Part shown: positions 24,625-36,965 of the stretch, piece by piece | Layout of the letters: the number at the start of each line of letters is the position of its first letter | How positions within the stretch are numbered: the stretch's first letter is position 1 | Origin: Eumeta japonica | Lineage: Eukaryota > Arthropoda > Insecta > Lepidoptera > Psychidae | Assembly (NCBI GenBank): GCA_005406025.1 | Contig: BGZK01000071.1 | Span: forward strand, 794,961 to 858,960 | Reading direction: 5' to 3' | DNA length: 64,000 bases | Position numbers and translations under genes: made by a program | Notes under the pieces: model-generated | What the model was told of the DNA's origin: nothing | Seen by the model: the letters and a program-made list of their open reading frames with translations, nothing else | Database searches by the model: none

Positions 24625-25701
24625 TCAGCTTTTTTTACCAAACGGGCAAATCAATTTCCGTAAATTGTATGAAAATCAGTTGAGTTGTTCAAAAGGTATC
24701 GTCGAGAAAAATTTTTCAGTGACTACAATATTTTTTAAATTACTCTACTGATAAATCGCAAAATCTAACTAGCCGTTTTGCTTAAAGCAAGATCGTTGCA
24801 AACTGCATCAAAATCAGTTGGTTTCTTTGAGAGATATCATAAACGAGAAATTCTCGAGAAACATTTTTTCGCGATTCATTTTTTAATTTTATTTTCATTA
24901 TTTTTTAAAAAATGTTTCGTTCTTCTTGGATATTTGATATCGGTCAACTTAATTGGCTTAAAAAACTGCATAGATTGCCACAAAAGAGATCGAAATCGAA
25001 AACATGTTCAATAGATAGCGTAGTTAAAAATGTTTTTTTAAATAAATCTAAAGCTGAAAACATATTTTGTTTTTGTTTTTGTATTCAAAGACCTTGAAAT
25101 GTAAAAAATATATAATTCAAGGAGCTCAGACACATTGATAAATATTATAGCCGAAGTTTTAGGGATAGCCTGCAGGATCAACCGGTTTTTTTTAAGGAAC
25201 ACCCCATTATAATCATTATTTTATTTCTTGGGACTTCATTCTAAAAATTTAAACTCGACAACAAAGTATACTTTTTTGCTAGATTGGGATCAGAACTGGC
25301 CTTAGGTCGGTTTTTAAGAAACAAAATTCTTAATGTTCGTGTGAGAATTTATTTGAAAGAGTAAGAAACAAAAGATTCCAGAAGCATTAATCTATAATAA
25401 AATTTAAAATTAGTTAAAGCATTTTTTAGTAAATTGGGTCTTCTTATAAAAATTTTTGATGTCAATTTAATTTATTTCAATACTTTGCTTTCGTTCCATC
25501 TATGGTTGTAAGCAAAACAAAACACAATTCTGATGTTACATATATTATATATTTAGAATTACAAACTTAGAACAAAATACACACAAATTCTATTTTAAAT
25601 TATGAATTTAAATATTTTAATAAATTTTAATGCCAATGCTACTTTCAATTTTATGTCTAGATTTTTGCTCATTCCAAAAGTTTTATTACAATAGTATTAC
25701 A

Positions 25702-26994
25702 AGGGCTGCTATTTATGTATCTGAAACTGGCCACATATAGAACAATATTTAAAAAGTAATTACAACATTTAAATATGGAACTCCTTGGTCATAAAATACA
25801 ATTTGTTTAATGTAACTATCGATTGTTTTACCATCGTGGCGCAATTTTGAAAATTGCGTCTTTATCACTGTGGATTTAACTCGTGAAAATGTTCGTGCGA
25901 TGATTTATTACGTTTTTCAGTATGGGCTAACTCAAAAATAATGCAATGATCAACTAACATCGACTTTTGGGGATGAGGCACCATCGAAAACCACTATGCA
26001 TCACTGGTTTATTGAGTTTAATCATGGGCGACCTACGCTAACGGACAATTTAAAGAAGGTCGCCCTAAATCGGTTGTTGTACCACAAAATATTGGTGCTG
26101 TGCAGGAACTAATAATGCAAGATCAGCATATTACATATTGTGAAATAAACGTGTTCCTGAGCATAAGTATGATAAACATACATAAAAGATTACATGAAAA
26201 TTTGGCTGAAAAAAATTTTTTTGCATTGAATTCCGCACAACTTGTGCATTGATCAAAAACAGGCTTGTATCGATTAGTGCAAAAAAATTATAAATAAAAT
26301 ACAATTATGGTACGTCAAAAGCTAATAGGCAGATATTATAAATCTGCACAAGTGATGAATTTTGGATCCATGCCTATGACTCTGAAACTAAATGACAGTC
26401 AACAGTGTGGGTGTTCCAAAATGAGCAGAACTCAACAAAAGTGATCTGTGCCAAAAGCACTTTGAAGCAAATGGTTGGCTGTTTTTTTAGTACAAATGGA
26501 CATGTGGTTACAGTGCTACTAGAGAAACATAAAACAATTCATTCAGAGTGGTACATGACCATTTGTTTACCAGAAGTCTGAAAAAATAAGAAAGAACAAC
26601 CGACAATGCAGAATTATTCTTCATCATGACAACGCTAGCTGTCATATGTCAGCCGAAACAACTCTGTTTTTCGAAGATCAAAAGATTAAATTGACGGGCC
26701 ATCCGCCGTTCAGCCCCAATTTGGCACACAACAATTTTTGTTTATTCCCAAGTGTGAAGAATAAAATATGTGGTAAACGTTATATGTTTTTTTTAAGCCA
26801 CGAATAGGTTGTTTATATGTCCAAAATGTATGTTTTGGAGATACCTAAAAAAAAATGGAAAAGTGGAAAATTGGTTTCAGCATATGCAATAGTGCATCAA
26901 TCATCATGGTGAATATCTTGAAAAGTAATAAAACCATATTAAATGATAGATGTTTGTTTCTTTTTCATATCTCAGACACATAAGTAGCAGCCCC
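25702..26994 (+). mobile_element. Mariner element with both terminal repeats, dead transposase
   Basis: The left end AGGGCTGCTATTTATGTATC is matched by the inverted right end (26970-26994, reverse complement GGGGCTGCTACTTATGTGTC). The spacing of 1293 bases is typical of a full-length mariner. Between them the plus strand reads a mariner transposase in pieces: DQLTSTFGDEAPSKTTMHHW, the EGRPKSVVVPQNIGAV region, ILHHDNASCHMSAET and HPPFSPNLAHNNFCLFPSVK. Several stops and frameshifts break it. The third catalytic Asp of the DD34D set appears as Asn (HNNF where the family has PNDF). It is a fossil element just outside the P-element-like gene. Confidence 0.85.
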
Positions 26995-27226
26995 AACAGC
27001 AAAAGATCTCATGGCTTACAATGCATGGCTTAAAATTTAATGAGCAAAATTAACAAAGTACAATTAACAAAAATTGTACAATTTTTTTTGATTATTTGCG
27101 AAACAATTAAAAAAAAACCAAAAGAAAAAACTTGAGCAAAAATTAAAATTTTTATTAATTTATGGTATGAGTTTTGATTATTATGAGGATTCGAGATGTT
27201 ACAAAATGGTTATTTAAGAAACACTT
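26995..27226. other. Spacer between mariner and the P-element-like gene
   Basis: AT-rich DNA that probably holds the 3' UTR of the minus-strand gene. No P-type terminal inverted repeat was recognised. Confidence 0.3.
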
Positions 27227-30200
27227 TCATATGTATTGGTGATCGTGCTTTAAAGTAGGTGGCAAACGAAAAGACCTATTTTTTAATTCACAATAGTCCT
27301 TAACACACAAATAGAACACCATATAAATTATTGTATGTGCATTATAATCACAGTGTGTCGCACATGAATTTAACCATTCAAAATTCACAGTCTCTTTTAT
27401 AAATGCATCTACTAACTTTCTCAATCTTTTTCTATGCGCATTGTCATTTAAAAAGTTTTTCGTTTTAGTCACACATTTGCCAACGCATTCGAGGAATTCT
27501 TTATTGACATGACTATTTCCAGAATGCAAAGAGGATGTTGATATTTTTGTCTCGTTTTCAATAAATATTTTTTTACATTCGCTACAATTCTTCTGAAAAG
27601 TACTTAAAAAACTTTCACAAATAAAAGCGGTTATATCAGTTTTGTCAAAACCTGTATCTGCTGAGTGGTCAATAGACTTTACTATGTGTTGTAAATTAGT
27701 TAATAGATTATTTTCATTTGTGTTATTTTGAAAAATAATATCTTCGTCTGAAAAACATTTTAGCCAACCACTGATACGAGCATCACCATCATCAAAATCC
27801 CCATCATCTGATAAATAATGGCATGACATTTTTGTTAAAATGGCAGTTTTTAAACCAGAAATAAACTCTTTTGTAGTTGGTTTCATTTTATGCCCACAAT
27901 TACGTCTAACACAATCAAAACATTTTCTTAGAGATTCTCCATTTAATCTTTCAGTTGACAAATGAACCTTTTTATATAATATACACAGTATGCCCGCACG
28001 TTTTGTTAAAATCAACCACAGTATTTTGATGGCTTTCAATGTATGCTTCCATCCTTGAAGTAACGAAGGTTCCTTTTGGTATCCAATGAATTCAATGTTA
28101 TTCAAAAAGTCAATCAATTCATGAATGTACTGTGGCTTTTCGTTTTCTGTTATCAGATAATACATTTTTTCATTGCATTTCTCTAAAGAGCCTGCTGTTA
28201 GAGCATCAAACAAATAATACATTCGGTATATTAAAACAATTGTTGCTTCTGCTTCTTTAGATAACCCACCTGTAAATAAATTTAGAAAGCAATTATCAAA
28301 TATGCTCTTTTTCTTATCTCATGGAACTATCCATAAACCACGTAACGCGTTTACTTACTTTATTAACCCATTCTCCCACCATGTAATGCCATGTAGATAT
28401 TTTAGCGATCCCCCCCCCCGTCATAAATATTTTTAACCTATAAAATATTTAAATTAGGCGAACATTAAAATAAGAGCAGTTTTTAATAAATTTGAATTAA
28501 ATCATTTTTAATTAAGTCATCTATCTATGTGGGATTCCAACAATCATCGATGAATTCAAAACAGGAATCGTAGTATTTGGTTGTGTTGTATCATAAGGGT
28601 TCGATAAGCCAATTATATCTACTCAATCCAATCAGCTTATCCTTCAAAATCCTAGTGCTGGAATGTACAAACTACGCGAAAAGTGCCTAAAGGCAACATC
28701 ACTAGCCATTGCAATATTTGCAATAAAAAACATATATATATATATAATGTATCTGCATCATGTGACGTCGAGCCGCATTGACCCTTGATCCGTGTAACAA
28801 CAGAACATGAGACCATAACCCTTCCTCCTATAAAGAGAGTTACGAGCTGTGTAGATAGACCCAATGGTATCATAACAAAAAACATATGTTTATTAAAAAA
28901 ATACTTTTTACATGGTATTTTTTTGTGCAAAAACACATTCAGCTTTTTCATATCTAACTTTCAGGTGCAGCTACAACAGCGTGGATGAAGAATTTAGGTA
29001 TTATATTGTTGTTTTCATTTCTGTATTCTATTGGGATTACCAAAATGAAATTATCTAATGATTAAGCCACTTACAAATAACTTATATGAAGTCAAAGCAC
29101 AAATCACTGTTATGTGTAGTGACTGAACAAACTGTAATAAACAATAATATACCTTAACTGGAAACTAAAGTAAAGTTTTAAACTTGATTTTGATGAACTT
29201 AAAACACTAATACCATCAAACAGATTTGAATGTATGTTAATGAACAATTACTACAAGAACTTCATAAACATAACACCAGATATTATGTTGATCAGGTTTT
29301 TTGTTCCGAATAAACAATGGAATGGAATAAACAAAAATGAAAAGAGAGGCAGATAGACAAACTTGAAATATATAGGACATTTGCCTCAAAATGTTTTGAG
29401 GGAATAACATAAACAACTAGCATAATGCAAATTAGGCAGAACAGCCCAACTAGAACAAAAGGATAAAGATCTATTTTAGCAGTAATGAGCATATAAAAAA
29501 ACTCTTACAAAAAAGCAAACTTGTCTGAAGGCCTTAAATTACTCTTACAGATCAAACCACAACTCAACAAAAACTTCTCCTATATAAGGAGAAGAAAATG
29601 GAGAAATGAATATAATCATTAAATACATAAATGTAGACCATAGATTGTCAATGCCACTCCAAACTAAACTATATTCCAGTCTACCACCACAAATATATGT
29701 ACATGACGTTTTCCATTAACTTCAGCATATGACTCTATTGATAATAACTACCAAAAGTAGTCAAAGAACATGTATCCAGATATGCTTAGTTATAAAAATT
29801 TTCACAAATACATAAATACGAAATGTTTATTTTCTGTATATATGTCAATTACTTTATAACATAATGTCCATGTTGCTGATTCTCACTGCACATGTTCAAT
29901 TGCGAAACAGCCACACGCCTCCTCGATAGTTATCACCAGTTGACACATTGGCAAAATGTCATGAACACATTGTATAATGTTCAAATGTAACAAATTTGTA
30001 AAATACAATATCACATCTTAATGTTAATGCAAGGAGTATTTGCAATAAATTCGACAAGCTCAAATGCACACTGAGTTCAGTTATATTAACTGAGACTTGG
30101 ATACTATTTGCAAAATAACCTTAACTTTTTGTCTTTCTAACTACACATACTACCACAACTTTCAAACAGACAGAATAGGAGGTGGTTTTTGCCTACAACG

Positions 30201-33097
30201 ATCGAAGGCACTGTACACAGGAGGTAACAATTATCTATGGATGAAATTAGAAAACTATTGTATAATTGGTATCATCTATACTACCTCAATGGTGACTTAA
30301 GTCGCGGCTCCAATAACATAAGAGAATACTGGTTTTTGGAGATTGCGATATGAATCTTCTGGTGAAAAGTAAATGAAAACAGAACTATGTCAACTTATAT
30401 ATTTATGCTGGATATAATATATTAAACAAAACGAATAAAAAACACTGTACTGAAAATGAAGAAATCAATTCTGGACAACATTATTCATTTGAAAAAGATA
30501 GACACAAGTATACCTTAATTGTTCGATATTTTCAGATCAGAGACAGATGTATTTAACCCTTAAATAGTACTAATCATCATCGAAGAAACATATCTATTGA
30601 GCTCTTCATAAAAATTACAGTACACATTCAAATTAATAATAGTCAAAAGTTTTAAGAACTTGATAAAAAACAAATAAAGACAAAATTAAAATTCTTATAT
30701 TTGCCTCAAAAGGATTGGATACATAAAGATATTATGCCTACGCCATCGAGGGGAACAATATACTGAGCTGGACTGCATCTAGACCCACACATTACCTTTA
30801 ATGTTTAATCAATACTTTTAGGTTAAACATTTAATACATACTTTTTATCCATCACATCACTATTAGCTAATTAAATACTACAATAGATTTAGACATCCCC
30901 CGTAACTGGTTTTAGTCAAAACTTCTAACAAAGAATGTCTAAAAAACTTTCTACATCACATTTACAGCTAAAAACAAACATAGTTATTGATGGTTAACGA
31001 TGTGTGCAGAATTTAGATTCTGCATACATCCTCAACCATCAGTACTATACCGATAAAAAGAAGAATACTGAAAAATATCTAGGACTACACAGGTACAGTA
31101 GACTGACCAGGAATATGCACACTGACTATGTCAAAAAGAAATTTTACTGAGGAATGGGCTCCCAAAGTGGCCCAACATGTTGCATATACTAGAAGATACA
31201 CATGACAGTCCATAATTTTCTATTAAAACAAAATTTTACCTACCTAATTGAAAAATGGGATGATAATGTAAAACAAACTATTGGAATTACAGGTAATCCA
31301 AAATAATCTAATGTATTAAATATAATCAACCATATCCCTACCAAATATATATCCTTATTACAAAACATTAAATAAAAGCATTTATACACTACTCTTACTA
31401 TCTCAAACAAAAAATATGTGCAATACGGGCACAAAAAGAGCTAGGTAGAAAAGACAAAAACTAATTACGGCAAAATGTGTTTACCTCTTCAATGTTTTTA
31501 GGAGGGGGTATATATTAAAAAAATATCAACAGTTCCTTACACAGAGTGGCATCCTAGGAAGTTATATTATTTATTTTTAAATCAACAAGTACATTCAAAG
31601 TGTTTTATACAAAGTTTCATCTTTCATTTGTAACTACCTTGCTCACTTATTCTGATAAAAAAAGTAATTTCCCAAGTACAAGGATTCATTAATAATTTTA
31701 TTACCTGCCATACGTTGTAATGCCATGCCTGAATGCACTCTATCACTACATATAAGCTCAGCTGCTAGTTTGCCTTTCTTTTTTTGCCTTTTATTGGGGT
31801 GCATGTGAGCTTCCGTCAAATGGTATGCTAAACTATATTCGCTCTTTCGATCGACCTCAAAGAATAATTTAAGTTGTTCCCATTTAGCTACACCTGTAAT
31901 ATAAACCAATGGTTTACTTGATGATAGTATTAAAATGACAAAATCGTAGACTTCAAAATTGTACTCTATATTTCAATTGAAATAAAGCATTTTCTTGGGA
32001 CAAATTTAATAAAACATAATATTGACTTTTCAAAACAGGCACCATAGGAATTATACATGAACAATTCTGCAAATTAAAAGACATATATCTTAGCACACTT
32101 TCACTTATTAACACTGCTAAGATTTTAGATGAACTTTGGGTAACATTCAACATTTTTTGGTTCATTTTATGAAAAGATGAATGACTCTAATGGCAAGTGT
32201 TAAGTATCAGCAGTTACATGGTTTAAATATCAATTATATTGTACTGTACCTACATTAGGTTAAAATTTAGAGACATCACATGTTTCTTTGAATTTAACAT
32301 TCATATGTTAATTTATTATTTAGTCATCTAAATATTTTTTTTCTAAAAAAATTCTAAAAGATTTATGTAGAACCTATGATAATAACTTAAAAACATACCT
32401 TCAATCGTAGGTGGAAGTGTTTTAGATTCAATTTTTATGTCATACTTCATAAATAAATTTCTAAAGCGTATCACTAAATCAAAAGGATCAAACACAGTGG
32501 CTATTTCCCTTCGACAGAATGAAAAATATGGACGATCAGCGGTTGCACCCAAATGTTTAATGACCTCTATGTTTTTTTTTGTGAAACTGCATATCACAGC
32601 ACATAACTTGAGGTCAGCCTTAAAACATCGTCTTAATACCTGAAAAGGGTGCATTTATTTTATTCTTTTTAGGGTGAATCAACATTTTAGGAATATAATG
32701 ATTTCAATTGTATGAAAATTTATACTAATTACAAAATAAATTCTAAGATTAAGTCTATTAACAATCACAGAAAGCTAAACACTGAAATGAGAATTGTGTT
32801 ACTTTTTATTAGGCACGTATGTCTTAACAGAATTATGGATTTTTTTAATAACATTGAATTGATAAATCAAATAAATACCTATATTTTTATCTAATAAATA
32901 CAATTTTATGTGATACATAGTCAGAATTTATAGTCATTTAAGATTAATATATCAAAAATTCTTTTGTAAGTTCAAACACATACTGTAGAAGTAATGTCTA
33001 TGAAAAAAGTATCGAATTTAGAAATTGTTTCTGTAAAATACAGGCACATCAAAACCTGCCATTTCAACTCATTCATAAGTAAGATCATATGTGTGTG

Positions 33098-33151
<54 letters not shown>

Positions 33152-34372
33152 TATACATATATGCAAATTTTATCGTAGACTTTTCAACTTATTTCATTTA
33201 ATATACTCTGAACATGGATGTAAAGGATTATTGTCCAACAATGATTGACGCCCTCCAAGTAATTGAATTGTTTACAAACATAATGTGTTATTATTATGAT
33301 ATTATGAACATAATATTACGAACTTACAGGAAGTAAATCTTCTGCCCTTAGACTATCATTTTAGTCATATATTAACATTGTATAGAATATTTTCTTATTT
33401 CTCTTTATGAAATCAATTTAGCAATCAGTGATAGATCTCCAAAATATTATTGTACTAATAGTATTCTATTTTTATGTAAAAATCTAATAAATCTTATTTT
33501 ACAAGGCCACCTTCTGTCGTCATACATGTGTAATGCACTACTACCTTGCAACGTTTTGGTCATGGCTTAACCATTAGCTATGTTCTTACATCCATGATTT
33601 TTCTTTTTAATACTACAGAGTAGCAGCCTCAATCAAAGTTATGAATCAATATAAATTTCAATAAAAAAAAAAACACATATCTAACCTGTTTGATAATTCT
33701 GCCAAAGAATTCTGTTGTTAGCGACTCCTCACAAAAGTAATATGCAATTGGTTGAGAATAAACTTCGTTAATTGCAACAATCGTGAACACGAGAGCAGAA
33801 CTTGCCGCATGAGACTGCCGTCCGAGGGATCCATGGTCGACAAAACCGTCTATCAAATCTTTTTCCTTGTTGTAACTTAAGTTCTTCTTTAATGGTATAC
33901 TACCAAACACTAAACAGCACTCAGTATTAAGCTGCCTAATAAGTGTATTGGTAAGAGATTTTTTTAGAACTGTAAATATTTTTGGATTTATGCCACAATC
34001 AAATTTAAGTTTGTTTACAAATCTATTCAAAAACTTCTGTGATGGAAGATGGAACAGCCTTCTTAAAAGTCTATAGGCAGGAGGTGATCTTTTGTACAAA
34101 TTCAAAGCCTTCACTTTATCATTTTTTGTCCATTTTTTTGTAGGATGAATTCTGGTACAATTTTTCAATTGCATCTGTAATAAAACTGCCAAAGAGCTAG
34201 TGAGATTATTGCATAATTTGTCAACTGCTTCATTATAGCTTATTTGCTTTATAGAAATAACTTTCTTTTCTCTTCTCAGGTCATTTCTTAGCTCGCATAT
34301 TTTTTTTAAATTGCGAAAACATTTAATGTACAACCTTTGTTGCCCAGTACAGGAAAATGGAAATTGTTTTAC
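27227..34372 (-). CDS. P-element/THAP9-like transposase-derived gene (5' end not found)
   Basis: Four minus-strand exons join in phase: 34372-33686, 32639-32399, 31893-31705 and 28269-27227, about 719 residues with no internal stop. Order matches P/THAP9 transposases: a basic coiled-coil start (residues 12-60), an RNase-H-like part (KKWTKNDKVKALNLYKRSPP; DGFVDHG), a GATADRPYF..VFDPFDL block, WEQLKLFFEVD...LTEAHMHPN, then the alpha-helical C-terminal half (MYYLFDAL; RLNGESLRKCFDCVRRNCGH). The usual catalytic DE(M) after the second helix reads LVFGSIPLKK (Gly157), CDQG reads CSFT, and the PPH of the D-x-x-H block reads PFD. Thus the fold is retained but catalysis is probably lost. No THAP zinc finger was found upstream in 34373-38300; a possible first exon is at 37219-37260. 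Either a domesticated gene or a recently dead copy. Confidence 0.75.
28400..28420. repeat. C-run within P-like gene intron 3
   Basis: A run of about ten C bases (GATCCCCCCCCCCGTCATAA) stands out in AT-rich DNA. It is likely a slippage-prone tract and has no other assigned role. Confidence 0.6.
29990..30400 (+). mobile_element. LINE endonuclease remnant in intron 3 of the P-like gene
   Basis: Shifting plus-strand frames read NKFDKLKCTLSSVILTETW, then NYTYYHNFQTDRIGGGFCL and LENYCIIGIIY. These are the conserved blocks of an apurinic-type endonuclease from a non-LTR retrotransposon (N.R.I.NK.DEL, ETW, R.GGGV). Frameshifts and stops show it is dead. Fragments downstream to about 31460 may be the same insertion. 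The rest of the 3.4-kb intron (28270-31704) has no other recognised feature. Confidence 0.55.
33090..33155. repeat. Self-complementary (TG)n(TA)n(CA)n microsatellite
   Basis: TGTGTGTATG is followed by a TA run of about 16 units, then CACACACACACACAC. The two flanks are complementary, so the tract can fold on itself. It lies in intron 1 of the P-like gene. Confidence 0.8.
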
Positions 34373-34577
34373 CTAAAAATAACCAAAACCTCTTAATATT
34401 GATTTTTACAAATAATGAAATTAGAAAACTACACAGTAAAATTGAATATTTAATTATGATAATGACATTTTATCAAAATTGACTACATATTACATTGTAT
34501 CATATTCCAAATATGACATGCTTGTGAAACAAATTAACTATAAATTCATGGTATTATAGTCACATATATATATATAC

Positions 34578-35821
34578 CAGTGGTATAGCGTGGGTGTCCT
34601 TACTTAGGTATTTCAATGTAGAAGACTAAAATGTACAGTAATTATAAAGAACTATTCGACGAGAACATTATTATGTACTGTACAGGGTACAAAGTATAAA
34701 AGAGTTACGCAAATATATTTTTTAAAAACATGTGTTTTACAATATAACAATTAAATTTATTACAAAAATCTCACACATATGCCACTTAGATTAATATAGC
34801 ACATATAGAAGAGATCATTATACCTTGACAATCGATAAGATTGTTATTAGTGAATTGAATACAAAACACAATACAACTTTCAATTATAAATATAATTCAT
34901 CATATCTGGTGCTGAGATGATAATGAGATACAGCACTCCTTGACAGGTCGAAGGTAGAGGATAATACCGCGATTTGTCATCCGAAGCTATTATGGCTATT
35001 AATGTTACCTAATATATTCCTATTCAACAGAATTATAAAATTACTTATTCATCTATCTAAATATGTTCATAACACAAATTAACAAAAAAAAATTGTTTCC
35101 TGTGATTTTTTTGTTTCTATCTCATATTGATGCATATTATTAAAATATGGCAACAATTTTTCTGTAACAGCTTTTGTTTTTGAGCTACAGCTAATTACCC
35201 TCATTTACTATTTTTACTTAGATTTGTGTTTTTTATTGGACGTTAAAATATATTTTGTTGTTGTTTTCGATATGCCTTCATCAAGATGTTGTGTGCTTAA
35301 TTCCGATTATTTGTGCTGTATTTGTGGTGAATATGTATTTGTAAAATATTGAAAACCTATATCGGACTTCTTCCTGCACTTGCATTTAGACCGATTTCCA
35401 CAAAATCTAAATGATTTTAGTGAGAAGTAAGGTGAAAGATTCCATCAAGATCTTCAGACAATGGAATAGCAATATCAGGGGGCGTTGGGACTCACATATG
35501 ATGGCAGACTACTGCTGGAGTTTTCAATGAGATCTGCCTAGTTGTTCATTCAAGGAAATTTTATAAAAGTTATATTTTATAGTGTTCAATAGAAATTTTG
35601 TTAACATAATGTATTCATTTTCTGTATTTTTTTGTCAAAATAATAAAACTATTTATTTCAAAAAGTTGAATTGTTAGCAATTTCCCAGTATTTTTTTCAT
35701 ATTCATGGCAATAGAAATACCCAATAACAGAAAAAAACTTTTGTTCTTTATTTTTTTACAAGATATAAAAATGCCGCCCAGAGCGAATCGCTCCTACCGC
35801 CCCCACTATGCTATGCCACAG
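34578..35821. mobile_element. hAT-like inverted-repeat element
   Basis: The left end CAGTGGTATAGCGTGGGTGT pairs with the inverted right end (CCCCCACTATGCTATGCCACAG, 35800-35821). The CAGTGGCGTAGC style of end is typical of hAT-superfamily elements. The flanking 8-mers (ATATATAC left, TATTAAGG right) do not match, so no target duplication is retained. No transposase is inside, but a gene-like fragment is (35271-35560). Confidence 0.55.
35271..35560 (+). pseudogene. Decayed Cys-rich ORF fragment (CCICGEYV...GERFHQD type)
   Basis: The plus strand reads MPSSRCCVLNSDYLCCICGE, a stop, then DRFPQNLNDFSEK, a stop, GERFHQDLQTME, a stop and QYQG. A shifted frame near the end gives MMADYCWS-like residues. 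I recall this order (CYICG, DFSEEQGERFHQDI.TMERRYQG, MMADYCW) from repetitive, poorly characterised arthropod ORFs. Three stops and frameshifts make this copy non-functional. Its role in intact form is unknown to me. Confidence 0.55.
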
Positions 35822-35845
35822 TATTAAGGTGAATTTCTAATGGTG

Positions 35846-35889
35846 ATGCCTCATATTTGTGCTAAGGACAGAGCACAAATATGAGGCAT
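35846..35889. other. Perfect 18-bp hairpin
   Basis: ATGCCTCATATTTGTGCT (35846-35863) and its exact reverse complement (35872-35889) flank an 8-base loop. There is no poly-U tail or gene context to suggest a terminator or known RNA. Confidence 0.8.
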
Positions 35890-36737
35890 TGGCTTTTGAC
35901 CACAAGGTACCAGATGACAACTTGAACACAGCTGAATGACCAGAGTTTTTAAGAAAAATCAAATGAAACCACTCATTCTATGTCTCGGGAGAGCATGTTA
36001 AGCTGATGTAATTGAATTTTGTCATATTTGTGAAAACGGTTATTAGCTGTCTCTAATCAATACTACACCTGCATATAGGTCTTAAGGGCTAAGCTCCTCA
36101 ATACAGAATAAAAAATAGTGGGAGGGTATACCTCATCAATGGGATAATTCCAGGGAAAAAATCGGACATAATACAACTAAATGATGCTATGATGAACTAT
36201 GTTATAGGAACTTGTGATATGATCACATTACATACTTTACATCTTCATTTAATTTGTACAATTATTTGAAGGCATTTGAAATACTATCCTTTCCTTCCAA
36301 TGTCCTATGCCAAAATGAAAAGGAACAAGGGAGAATATAAATTTAATTTCCAATTAATGTTTACAATTTAGTGCTGCTACTTATTTCATTTTGTAATTTT
36401 CTTCGTGAACCGCAGTTTTTTTTTTGTTGTTTTTTGAGACAATAAAAATTACAATAGAAAATTGTCACTCCAATATCAAAACGATCAGGCACTTTGATAT
36501 AGTCTTAGAAGTTCAATGTGAAGTCAGAGCATATTTTAAATTGATACTAAATACAAAAATCTTTAATATTTCTAAAAATGGAAACAACTAGATATGTGAT
36601 GTTTTGTGCTGCATATTCCAAAATATTTTATGTGCCATATTTTCAAAATCCATTTCATTCCAACTGGCTTTCTGCTTGCAGCTTCATTCAAGCGGGTATA
36701 GTATGTATTCCTAATCTTTTATATTCATCATTCAATG

Positions 36738-36775
36738 AAATTTGAATTGACAGCAAGAGCTGTCAATTCAAATTT
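36738..36775. other. Perfect 17-bp hairpin
   Basis: AAATTTGAATTGACAGC and its exact reverse complement are separated by AAGA. The hairpin sits just upstream of a minus-oriented copy of the purine-rich repeat. Confidence 0.8.
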
Positions 36776-36789
36776 TATTCCAACTTGTC

Positions 36790-36965
36790 CCAATATAGTT
36801 CCTGAACATATGCTCAGAATTTTAATCCCGGTTTCATATCCAATTTTGACTTTGGTCTTGTTCTAAATTACTATTGCGGTCTGACCCACAATTCTGCTCT
36901 CCTTTTCGCTTTCAATTTCGATATCGCTACCGGTCACGGTCCAAATTCGTACGAAGTGGAGCTAT
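36790..36965 (-). repeat. Dispersed purine-rich repeat, minus copy
   Basis: Read on the minus strand it shows GATATCGAAATTGAAAGCG, AAACCGGGATTAAAATTCTG and similar GGxATxGAAA units, as at 902-1110. Left-end landmarks are worn away. Confidence 0.5.

Larger units (their letters stand above)
22080..25190 (-). repeat. Two minus-oriented copies of a long dispersed repeat, with nested insertions
   Basis: Copy a (22080-about 22620) starts with the reverse complement of the AGCGGGAAGTTAAA terminus. It then carries ATGTAAACCTCTTACA...TTTTGAACGGATTAAC. Copy b (about 22630-25190) repeats the same landmarks (ATGTAAAC...CTTATGAACGGATTAACC, then AAATCTAATCAG). Copy b is interrupted twice, at 22829-23355 and 23559-24624. 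The same family lies in plus orientation at 52250-53320 and 59300-60330. It is non-coding; internal units are diverged monomers of about 110-155 bases. Confidence 0.65.

Noticed and set aside
29292..29492. 66-codon hydrophobic minus-strand ORF
   Set aside because: AT-rich intronic sequence with no family match; hydrophobicity is expected from T-rich codons.
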